5,091 bases of DNA from Campylobacterota bacterium (lineage in GTDB: Bacteria; Campylobacterota; Campylobacteria; Campylobacterales; Sulfurospirillaceae): contig RZYK01000149.1 in the NCBI GenBank assembly GCA_009930355.1, positions 1 to 5,091 on the forward strand. Direction: 5' to 3'. The position numbers were made by a program, and so were the translations under genes. Below, one piece after another: positions 1-5,091 of the stretch; position 1 is the stretch's first letter; each line of letters starts with the position of its first letter. Under the pieces are notes generated by a model. The model had not been told where the DNA came from, searched no databases, and worked only from the letters and a program-made list of their open reading frames with translations.

Positions 1-21
1 ATTTTAGGAAAAAATCGCTAT

Positions 22-27
22 TATAAA
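22..27 (+). promoter_or_regulatory. Possible -10 box for the lipoprotein operon
   Basis: TATAAA lies 36 bp before the start codon at 64, which would give a leader of about 30 nt. The DNA before it is A/T rich (ATTTTAGGAAAAAAT), as is common in Campylobacterota sigma-70 promoters that lack a clear -35 box. The match is short, and an upstream gene could read through here (frame 1 is open from the left edge to 63), so this is tentative. Confidence 0.3.
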
Positions 28-53
28 GAACATATCATTGTAATTTTAGTGTT

Positions 54-58
54 GAGGA
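54..58 (+). promoter_or_regulatory. Ribosome binding site of the first lipoprotein
   Basis: GAGGA sits five bases before the ATG at 64. The spacing and sequence fit a Shine-Dalgarno site and support this ATG as the start. The encoded protein then begins directly with a lipoprotein signal peptide. Confidence 0.7.
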
Positions 59-63
59 TTTGA

Positions 64-687
64 ATGAAATACCACGTAATTGCCTTAGTCTGTAGCTCCC
101 TACTTTTCCTAAGTGGCTGTGCACAAAAAGAGTTAGCCCAAAATGCCCCAGCCCTTCCTCAAACAAAAGATGATGCCCCTAAGCGTGCAGAAATTCTTCA
201 AAATGCCCTTAAACACCATGGTAAAAAAGATGGTGGAGATTGTTCAGGGTTTGTAACACTGGTCAATAAAGAGAGCTTTGCTCCCTACTTTACCACGGAA
301 GAGCTCAATGAATACTTTGAGGACGCAAGGCGTTCACTCGCCATCTACAACCTCCTAGAGACACAAAACCGTCTCTACCATGAAAAACCTAAAGTAGGCG
401 ATCTCATTTTCTTCGCCAATACCGTTAAAAAATATGCAAGAGCTAAAAAAAGTATTGACAATATCACTCATATTGGGATTATTACTAAAATTGACACCGA
501 TGAAACCGTGCATTTTATCCACCATACCAAAGGAAAAAATTCGATTAGCCAGATGAATTTAAACTATCCAACACTTGCGTTTTTTGAAGAGAAAATAATC
601 AATTCTTATATGGGAAAATGCCCTAAAAACGAAGGATATCTCTGCCTAGCTCCTTCTTATTTCAGTGCTTATGGGAGCATTAAATGA
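64..687 (+). CDS. NlpC/P60-type cysteine peptidase lipoprotein (first of a tandem pair)
   Basis: This is a 207-residue predicted lipoprotein. Residues 1-18 form a signal peptide with a hydrophobic core, and the lipobox LSGC puts the lipidated cysteine at 19. After a short linker comes an NlpC/P60-like domain. The motif GGDCSGFV carries the presumed nucleophile Cys60, VGDLIFF (111-117) is the usual strand motif, THIGII carries the presumed base His136, and FIHH supplies the third residue at His153. In known families this fold hydrolyses peptide or amide bonds in cell-wall peptides, often next to D-glutamate, and lipidation would place it in the periplasm. Two cysteines near the C-terminus (186 and 194) are shared with the next gene. 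The stop codon overlaps that gene's start (ATGA), so the two are translationally coupled. The fold is likely; the substrate is unknown, and amidase or acyltransferase activity is also possible for this superfamily. No gene symbol is recognised. Confidence 0.85.
   Translation: MKYHVIALVCSSLLFLSGCAQKELAQNAPALPQTKDDAPKRAEILQNALKHHGKKDGGDCSGFVTLVNKESFAPYFTTEELNEYFEDARRSLAIYNLLETQNRLYHEKPKVGDLIFFANTVKKYARAKKSIDNITHIGIITKIDTDETVHFIHHTKGKNSISQMNLNYPTLAFFEEKIINSYMGKCPKNEGYLCLAPSYFSAYGSIK
673..677 (+). promoter_or_regulatory. Ribosome binding site of the second lipoprotein, inside the first gene
   Basis: GGGAG lies six bases before the ATG at 684 and within the last codons of the upstream gene. It supports the ATG that overlaps the upstream TGA, and it suggests re-initiation by ribosomes finishing the first gene. 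Confidence 0.6.
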
Positions 688-1466
688 AACCAATCCTTTT
701 AAGTCTTAGTGCCCTACTGCTGTGTGGATGTGCTATCACTCAGGTTGAAGTAGCACCAACTAGCAATGTAGCTGAAGTGTATGTTGAACCAAAAATGTAC
801 ATTGACAAAGAACCAAACAATGAGCTCTTTCTGGAAAAGGAGAAAGAGGGATATAGGTTGCGCCATGCACCTGAGCTTTCCTCCCGTGAAATGATTGTTG
901 AAAATGCTATGATGTATTTGGGTAAACGAGATGGAGGGGATTGTTCAGGATTTGTCAATCTTATCAATCTCAAAACTGGTCGTCCTTTTTACGATGAAAA
1001 AGAGTTAAACGCTAGTTTTGATAACGCACGAAAATCCCGTGCTATGTTTAATCTTATGTCCAAAAAAGGCAATGCCTACGAAGCACGCCTTCCTAACATC
1101 GGAGACCTCGTCTTTTTTGAAAATACCGAGCGAAGAGCCACCCCTAAAACTAAAAAAACAGTTACAAGCAAAACAAAAAATAGTAAAAAAGAGGTCGCAC
1201 AAAAGAAACCACCGGTGCCTAATGTGACTGAGAATATCACGCATGTAGGAATTGTCACCAAAGTTGAAACCGATGGTACGGTTGAGTTTATTCACCACTC
1301 CAATGGTAAAAATATCTTAGATTATATGAATTTCAACTACCCTATGCTCACCCATAAAGATGGCAAAAAAATCAATACCTATATGAAGCGTTGCCCCTCA
1401 AAAAATGGAGCTGTTCAACCGCAATGCATGAATATCGCCTTTTTTGTCGCATACGGCACGTTTTAA
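684..1466 (+). CDS. NlpC/P60-type cysteine peptidase lipoprotein with lysine-rich insertion (second of a tandem pair)
   Basis: This is a 260-residue paralogue of the preceding gene. The signal peptide ends in lipobox LCGC, with the lipidated cysteine at 16. A linker of about 50 charged residues follows, longer than in the first copy. The catalytic domain repeats the same landmarks: GGDCSGF with Cys87, IGDLVFF (139-145), THVGI with His187 and FIHH with His204. The phrases TDGTVEFIHH and MNFNYP also closely match the first copy. Between the FFENT strand and the THVGI strand it has about 24 extra residues, rich in Lys, Thr and Ser (about 150-178), which the first copy lacks. Two C-terminal cysteines (237 and 248) parallel those of the first copy and could form a disulfide in the periplasm. 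Start choice is supported by the ATGA overlap, the upstream GGGAG and the signal peptide. The likely role is cell-wall peptide hydrolysis in the periplasm; the exact bond and regulator are not visible. The pair looks like a duplication followed by divergence. Confidence 0.85.
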   Translation: MKPILLSLSALLLCGCAITQVEVAPTSNVAEVYVEPKMYIDKEPNNELFLEKEKEGYRLRHAPELSSREMIVENAMMYLGKRDGGDCSGFVNLINLKTGRPFYDEKELNASFDNARKSRAMFNLMSKKGNAYEARLPNIGDLVFFENTERRATPKTKKTVTSKTKNSKKEVAQKKPPVPNVTENITHVGIVTKVETDGTVEFIHHSNGKNILDYMNFNYPMLTHKDGKKINTYMKRCPSKNGAVQPQCMNIAFFVAYGTF

Positions 1467-1475
1467 TTTTACACA

Positions 1476-1498
1476 CAATACAAGCAAAGCTTGAATTG
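1476..1498. other. Interrupted stem-loop just downstream of the lipoprotein operon
   Basis: CAAT, one base, CAAGC, loop AAA, GCTTG, one base, ATTG form a 4 + 5 bp stem with one A-A mismatch and a 3-nt loop. It starts nine bases after the stop codon. No T-run follows on the plus strand, so it is not a standard intrinsic terminator, but it could stabilise the 3' end of the mRNA. Confidence 0.4.
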
Positions 1499-1514
1499 CG
1501 AGATAGAACTAAAG

Positions 1515-1533
1515 CTAGCCAATAAATTGGCAG
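1515..1533. other. Small stem-loop in the convergent spacer
   Basis: GCCAA, loop TAAA and TTGGC pair over five bases. CT and AG outside extend the stem past one bulged A. An A-rich rather than T-rich run follows on the plus strand. Function is unknown, and it may simply be part of the coding-like stretch that it overlaps. Confidence 0.3.
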
Positions 1534-1563
1534 AAAAAGGAAATTGAAATTTAAAGATAGAAG

Positions 1564-1589
1564 AAAGAGGTGCGACGATGCACCTCTTT
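1564..1589. terminator. Bidirectional intrinsic terminator between the lipoprotein operon and purL
   Basis: AAAGAGGTGC and GCACCTCTTT form a perfect 10-bp stem around the 6-nt loop GACGAT. It lies five bases beyond the purL stop codon. In the purL direction the stem runs into a pyrimidine-rich tract (CTCTTTCTTCTATCTTT). In the lipoprotein direction it ends in CTCTTTAAAATTT. The symmetrical A-stem-T layout between convergent genes fits a shared terminator, probably stronger for purL. Confidence 0.85.
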
Positions 1590-1594
1590 AAAAT

Positions 1595-3796
1595 TTAGAT
1601 ATCTTGCTCAATCACTTCAGCAAAACGGTTAAAATAACGTTCCGATATAGCTTCAACGCTTTTTGACACATCGTTACATGTAAAGCTATTTCCACCCACG
1701 GTTCCGATTTTAATAGCACTTAAACCAATGGTTTTCGCCATCGCTTCAAAACCTGCTTCGTCATTGACTTCAACAAGTGCACGTGAGAAACTCTCTGCAA
1801 AAATGTCTCTTGAATCTTTACATGTAAATTTACATGTAACGCCTTTTCCACTTTTTGCAGACATCTTTGCAAGCGCAATAGCAATACCACCAACATTGAC
1901 ATCTTTAGCCGCATTGAGGTAGCCTTTTTTATTCGCTTCAATGACCAATTCCCACAGTTTAAGCTCTTTGCCATAATCAAGAGGCGCCAATGTACCTTCA
2001 ACTTTACCAAACAACTCTTTCATATACAAACTACCACCAAAATCGCTTTGGGTATCACCGATGAGATAAACCGAAGCGCCCTCTTTTTGGAAACTGGAAG
2101 GAAGTGTTTTGTTCGCATCATCATTTAGACCTACCATCACAATCGCAGGCGTTGGGAAAACACCCACACCATTGGTTTCATTGTACAAAGAGACGTTACC
2201 GCTCACCACTGGTGTATTGAGAGCCGCACACGCCTCTTTAATGCCATAACACCCTTGTGCAAACTGCCACATGACTTCTGGGTTTTCTGGATTTCCGTAG
2301 TTGAGACAATCGGTAATGGCAAGAGGTCGTGCGCCACTCATCGCAACATTTCTTCCACTCTCAGCCACCGCAGCAGCAGCGCCCATTTTAGGGTCGATGT
2401 AGTTATAACGTGGGTTACAGTCACTACTCATGGAGAGTGCTTTACCGTTTTCTTTGATGCGAATCACGCTTGCATCAAGGCTTCCAGGCGCTTTAATCGT
2501 ATTGGTTTGAACGGTTGAGTCGTATTGGTCAAAAATCCATGATTTATCACTAACTTCAACAGAATTTAAAAGGGTATCAAACGCTTTTTGGTTATCCACT
2601 TTTGCAAAGTCATTGATCGTTGTGTTTTTAATAGAAGCGAGATACATTGGCTCTTTAGTTGGTCTGTCATAAATTGGTGCTTGCTCACTGACAGGTTGTA
2701 CTGGCATATCCGCCACTCTCTCACCATGCCAGAAAAGCTCCATATTGCCCGTTGCGGTGACTTCACCGATAATTTCAGCGTTCAAGTCCCATTTTCTAAA
2801 GATTTCAACCACTTTATCTTCATACCCTTTTTTCGCACAAATAAGCATTCGCTCTTGTGATTCAGAGAGCATAAATTCAAACGGTTGCATACCTTCTTCA
2901 CGGGCTGGGACTTTATCTAAGTGCATAATCATACCGCTACCACTACGTCCCGCCATCTCAAATGAACTAGACGTCAAGCCCGCAGCACCCATATCTTGAA
3001 TACCCACGATGTAGTCGGTTTTAAAGAGTTCTAAACATGCTTCCAAAAGAAGTTTTTCAGCAAATGGATCGCCTACTTGTACTGTTGGGCGAAGGCTTTT
3101 GTTCGCTTCAGTAAAGCTATCACTCGCCATAACAGCGCCACCCAGTCCATCACGACCTGTTTTTGAACCCACATACACCACGGGATTGCCAAGACCTTCC
3201 GCTTTTCCATAAAAAATTTCATCACTTTTTGCAAGTCCAAGGGTAAACGCATTCACCAAAATATTGCCATTGTAACTCTCATCAAAAAACGTTTCACCGC
3301 CAATGGTCGGAACACCCATACAGTTACCGTATCCACCGATACCCGCAACCACACCACGTACCAAATAGCGTTGGTGATGGGAGGTATCGTCATTGTTGGT
3401 GACATTACCAAAACGAAGGGAATTCATGTTAGCTACAGGGCGTGCACCCATCGTGAAAACATCTCTTAAGATTCCACCCACACCCGTTGCTGCACCTTGG
3501 TAGGGTTCAATGAAACTTGGGTGGTTGTGTGACTCCATCTTAAAGACAGCCGCCATGCCATCGCCCACGTCGATAACACCCGCATTCTCACCTGGTCCTT
3601 GAATGACCCATGGGGCCTTGGTGGGGAAGCCATTGAGGTATTTTTTGCTGGATTTGTAAGAGCAGTGCTCACTCCACATGGATGAGAAGATACCGATCTC
3701 TAGCATATTAGGCTCACGTCCTAAAATGTTCAAAATATTTTCATATTCGTCTTTGGTTAACTTATGTTTTTTTAACACTGCGTCTAAATTTTCCAT
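1595..3796 (-). CDS. purL: Phosphoribosylformylglycinamidine synthase subunit PurL (small type)
   Basis: This 733-residue cytoplasmic enzyme converts FGAR to FGAM using ATP and ammonia, the fourth step of de novo purine synthesis. The length fits the small PurL type, which works in a complex with PurQ (glutaminase) and PurS; it lacks the fused glutaminase of the roughly 1300-residue form. Visible landmarks are SEHCSYKSSKK (42-52), whose His44 is the likely conserved active-site histidine, the nucleotide-binding motif ESHNHPS (88-94), GAATGVGGILRD (101-112), GGETFF (166-171), IQDMGAAGLTSS (266-277) and, in the second half, SSDCNPR (457-463), SGARPLAITDCLNYGNP (487-503) and SGNVSLYNE (532-540). 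These give the expected duplicated AIRS-like N and C domains, at roughly 75-350 and 430-710. The ATG lies nine bases after TAGGG, and the opening MENLDAVLKKHKLTKDEY fits the family. It appears intact. It seems to have its own promoter in the short gap behind the upstream GGDEF-EAL gene and ends at a strong hairpin. No other purine gene is in the window. A palindrome-rich segment lies in its last third. Confidence 0.97.
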   Translation of the reverse strand: MENLDAVLKKHKLTKDEYENILNILGREPNMLEIGIFSSMWSEHCSYKSSKKYLNGFPTKAPWVIQGPGENAGVIDVGDGMAAVFKMESHNHPSFIEPYQGAATGVGGILRDVFTMGARPVANMNSLRFGNVTNNDDTSHHQRYLVRGVVAGIGGYGNCMGVPTIGGETFFDESYNGNILVNAFTLGLAKSDEIFYGKAEGLGNPVVYVGSKTGRDGLGGAVMASDSFTEANKSLRPTVQVGDPFAEKLLLEACLELFKTDYIVGIQDMGAAGLTSSSFEMAGRSGSGMIMHLDKVPAREEGMQPFEFMLSESQERMLICAKKGYEDKVVEIFRKWDLNAEIIGEVTATGNMELFWHGERVADMPVQPVSEQAPIYDRPTKEPMYLASIKNTTINDFAKVDNQKAFDTLLNSVEVSDKSWIFDQYDSTVQTNTIKAPGSLDASVIRIKENGKALSMSSDCNPRYNYIDPKMGAAAAVAESGRNVAMSGARPLAITDCLNYGNPENPEVMWQFAQGCYGIKEACAALNTPVVSGNVSLYNETNGVGVFPTPAIVMVGLNDDANKTLPSSFQKEGASVYLIGDTQSDFGGSLYMKELFGKVEGTLAPLDYGKELKLWELVIEANKKGYLNAAKDVNVGGIAIALAKMSAKSGKGVTCKFTCKDSRDIFAESFSRALVEVNDEAGFEAMAKTIGLSAIKIGTVGGNSFTCNDVSKSVEAISERYFNRFAEVIEQDI
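1674..1684. repeat. Single copy of the TTACATGTAAA repeat unit in purL
   Basis: The 11-mer TTACATGTAAA contains a perfect 10-bp palindrome. On the coding (minus) strand it spells Phe-Thr-Cys-Asn (residues 705-708), in the same codon phase as the two copies about 145 bp away. Confidence 0.6.
1818..1839. repeat. 22-bp perfect palindrome inside purL
   Basis: TTACATGTAAA is followed immediately by its reverse complement TTTACATGTAA, giving a perfect 22-bp inverted repeat with no spacer. It encodes TCKFTCK (purL residues 654-660), a local peptide repeat. The DNA could form a cruciform and the mRNA a hairpin; it also presents two tandem TTACATGTAA sites. It may be a repeat family member or chance convergence of codons. 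Confidence 0.75.
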
Positions 3797-3805
3797 GGAT
3801 TATCG

Positions 3806-3810
3806 CCCTA
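3806..3810 (-). promoter_or_regulatory. Weak ribosome binding site of purL
   Basis: On the minus strand TAGGG precedes the ATG (3796-3794) by nine bases. It is a short match to the Shine-Dalgarno consensus, but no better site or in-frame start is nearby, so it supports the chosen start. Confidence 0.5.
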
Positions 3811-3833
3811 TGTGATGTAATTAAAATGGGCTT

Positions 3834-3839
3834 ATTGTA
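3834..3839 (-). promoter_or_regulatory. Probable -10 box of the purL promoter
   Basis: Minus-strand TACAAT, preceded by TTTTTTG, is a good -10 match (5 of 6 to TATAAT), with T-rich DNA in place of a -35 box. A start around 3827 would leave a leader of about 30 nt, too short for a purine riboswitch. The box sits inside an 8-bp palindrome TTGTACAA (3835-3842). Because the gap from the upstream gene is only 61 bp, read-through from that gene is also possible. Confidence 0.45.
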
Positions 3840-3840
3840 C

Positions 3841-3863
3841 AAAAAAGGAACTAAAAGTTAGTT
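3841..3863 (-). terminator. Weak terminator-like hairpin after the GGDEF-EAL gene
   Basis: On the minus strand AACTAA, loop CTT and TTAGTT form a 6-bp stem, followed by CC and six T. The TAA of the first arm is the stop codon of the GGDEF-EAL gene. The stem is almost all A-T, so termination would be partial at best, and the T-run doubles as the upstream tract of the purL promoter. Confidence 0.35.
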
Positions 3864-5091
3864 TTGACGCAAATACTCCTCACACGCTTCTGAACTCATG
3901 GGTTTTGCAAATAAAAAGCCTTGCGCCATTTTACAGCCATTTTTAAGTAAAAACTCTTTTTGCTCTTCCTCTTCGACGCCTTCTGCTAATACTTCAAGCT
4001 TTAAACCCTTTGCTAGATCTACAATGGCACGTAAAATAGCTCTATCTTCGTAATCATAAGGCAAATCTTTAATAAAAGAACGATCAATCTTAAGTTTTTG
4101 GAGTGGCAATTGTTTAAGATAACTCAAAGAAGAATATCCTGTTCCAAAATCATCCACTGCAATACTAAAACCCAAATCTTTAAGTTCTTGAAGCATCGGA
4201 ATAGAAGATGTAGCTTTTGTCATAATATAACTCTCTGTGACTTCTAATTCAATACACGAAGCATCTACATTAATTTCTTGACGTATTGATTCTAGTCTCT
4301 GCACAAAATTTTCTTCTTCCATCTGTACACCCGAAATATTAATTGCCATTTTCCCCTCAAAAAGCTTTTGGTTTTTCCATGCTTTGAGTTGATACAAAGC
4401 TTTTTTAAAAACCATCTCACCCAAAACAACAATCAAGCGATTTTCTTCTGCTCTGGGAATAAAAGAATTAGGATTCATAACCCCTTTCATCGGATCCATC
4501 CATCGAACCAATGCTTCAATGCCAACCACTTTTTCTGTTTCCAAATCAACTTGTGGCTGATAATAGAGGATAAACTCATCTTTTTCAATGGCACGTTTTA
4601 TTTCGTTATCAAGTTTTGTGGATTTAATAATACTATCTGTCATGTCTTGTGTATAAAAAACATATCTATTTTTGCCACTACTTTTGGCTTCATACATGGC
4701 TGTATCTGCATTTTTAAAAAGAGCTTCAAAACTATTGCCATTTTGCGGAGCACACGCAACACCTATACTTACTCCTAAGGAAAACGCATCTTCTTCAATC
4801 ACAATAGATTCAATTAAACTTTGTACCAAATCTTCACACAAACTTCCTACATGTAAATGCCCCTCCGTTAAAATAACAAACTCATCGCCCCCTACACGTG
4901 CTAAAAAATCAGACTCTTTAATACAGGAGTTAAATCGCTTTGCAACAATTTGAATCACTTTATCACCAATAGAATGCCCATACATATCATTGATATTTTT
5001 AAAATAATCCAAATCCAAAAATAAAAAAGCCATCGAAGTAGATTCACTCAAACGTCTTTTTTCAAACTCCTGCCTTAAATAAGCCCGATTA
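3858..5091 (-). CDS. GGDEF-EAL cyclic-di-GMP signalling protein (N-terminus cut by window edge)
   Basis: The last 410 residues of a diguanylate cyclase/phosphodiesterase are visible; the frame is open to the right edge. Numbering residue 1 as the Asn at 5088-5090, the fragment opens with NRAYL, the usual start of a GGDEF domain. It continues through LFLDLDYFKNIND (metal- and substrate-binding aspartates, about 23-35) to an intact GGDEF at 67-71. The inhibitory site normally RxxD five residues before GGDEF reads KESD. A linker then leads to an EAL domain from about 160 with EALVR (Glu192), NIS (Asn251), EVTES (Glu283), DDFGTG (Asp313, Asp314), KID (Lys334), AEGVE (Glu370) and QGF (Gln390). Spacing of these matches the catalytic set of active EAL phosphodiesterases, so both halves look competent. 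It would control c-di-GMP and so motility or surface attachment. The sensor region is not visible. A TTG at 5051 is an internal Leu codon, not the start. The gene looks more A/T rich than purL. Which activity dominates cannot be told from sequence. Confidence 0.93.
   Translation of the reverse strand, partial: NRAYLRQEFEKRRLSESTSMAFLFLDLDYFKNINDMYGHSIGDKVIQIVAKRFNSCIKESDFLARVGGDEFVILTEGHLHVGSLCEDLVQSLIESIVIEEDAFSLGVSIGVACAPQNGNSFEALFKNADTAMYEAKSSGKNRYVFYTQDMTDSIIKSTKLDNEIKRAIEKDEFILYYQPQVDLETEKVVGIEALVRWMDPMKGVMNPNSFIPRAEENRLIVVLGEMVFKKALYQLKAWKNQKLFEGKMAINISGVQMEEENFVQRLESIRQEINVDASCIELEVTESYIMTKATSSIPMLQELKDLGFSIAVDDFGTGYSSLSYLKQLPLQKLKIDRSFIKDLPYDYEDRAILRAIVDLAKGLKLEVLAEGVEEEEQKEFLLKNGCKMAQGFLFAKPMSSEACEEYLRQN
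4848..4857. repeat. Near-copy of the TACATGTAAA repeat unit in the GGDEF-EAL gene
   Basis: TACATGTAAA is shared with the copies in purL, lacking only the first T of the 11-mer. On the coding strand it spells Leu-His-Val in the loop after the GGDEF motif, a different codon phase from purL. It may be chance. Confidence 0.4.

Larger units (their letters stand above)
1467..1547 (+). other. In-frame coding-like stretch after the lipoprotein stop (possible gene remnant or readthrough extension)
   Basis: After the TAA at 1464-1466 the same frame stays open for 26 codons to a TGA at 1545-1547. The later part reads SLNCEIELKLANKLAEKGN, with codons (GAA, CTA, AAA, GCA, GGA) that look like real coding sequence for this organism. 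There is no ATG and no clear ribosome site; a TTG occurs at 1491. It could be the tail of a decayed gene, a lost C-terminus of the lipoprotein, or chance, since a run of 26 open codons is not rare. It overlaps two weak stem-loops. Confidence 0.2.

Noticed and set aside
1005..1298. Antisense frames opposite the second lipoprotein (also 740-973 and 1076-1261)
   Set aside because: These are shadows of a well-supported gene; their translations are Phe/Cys/Ser rich and mirror the Lys-rich sense codons.
2255..2518. Plus-strand open frames opposite purL (also 1728-1922, 2588-2860 and 2745-2999)
   Set aside because: They overlap conserved PurL motifs on the other strand and show no domain or start signals.
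3797..3857. Purine riboswitch or leader RNA ahead of purL
   Set aside because: The gap is only 61 bp and the likely transcript leader about 30 nt, too short for a known purine-sensing aptamer.
4368..4778. 136-residue open frame antisense to the EAL gene
   Set aside because: It lies entirely opposite a conserved EAL/GGDEF coding region, its translation is rich in Phe, Ile, Asn and Cys with no recognisable domain, and no ribosome site was evident.
5049..5051. TTG as the start codon of the GGDEF-EAL protein
   Set aside because: The frame stays open to the window edge and encodes NRAYLRQEFEKRR, the normal beginning of a GGDEF domain, so this TTG is an internal leucine.
1..5091. Mobile element, CRISPR array, tRNA or phage-defence system
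   Set aside because: No transposase or integrase motifs, no regularly spaced repeats and no tRNA-like cloverleaf were seen; all long frames are accounted for by four ordinary genes.

Overview
The window looks like chromosomal DNA of a Campylobacterota (Epsilonproteobacteria) member, plausibly a Sulfurospirillum-like organism. The reasons are moderate-to-low GC with AT-rich spacers, very tight gene packing, T-rich upstream tracts in place of a clear -35 box, a stand-alone small-type PurL, and a GGDEF-EAL protein. The genus is an impression from protein style; no search was run.

Layout: two plus-strand genes (64-687 and 684-1466) form a translationally coupled pair of paralogous lipoproteins. 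Each has a lipobox followed by an NlpC/P60-type cysteine peptidase domain with an intact Cys-His-His set. They converge on a minus-strand purL (3796 to 1595), and the 128-bp gap between them holds a strong symmetrical terminator hairpin plus weaker stem-loops. Upstream of purL, on the same strand, lies a GGDEF-EAL cyclic-di-GMP enzyme that runs off the right edge (3858-5091). The 61-bp gap between these two carries a weak terminator-like hairpin and a likely purL promoter.

Functionally there are three unrelated units. The lipoprotein pair probably works on cell-wall peptides in the periplasm. PurL performs the fourth step of de novo purine synthesis in the cytoplasm and needs PurQ and PurS, which are not in this window. 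The GGDEF-EAL protein makes and/or degrades c-di-GMP; its sensory N-terminus is outside the window. No mobile element, CRISPR array, tRNA or rRNA was seen.

The points most worth a second look are the tandem NlpC/P60 lipoprotein operon with a lysine-rich insertion in only one copy, a 22-bp perfect palindrome inside purL built from a 10-mer that recurs nearby, and a 26-codon coding-like stretch in frame just after the second lipoprotein's stop codon. I found no convincing evidence of a wholly new multi-gene system.
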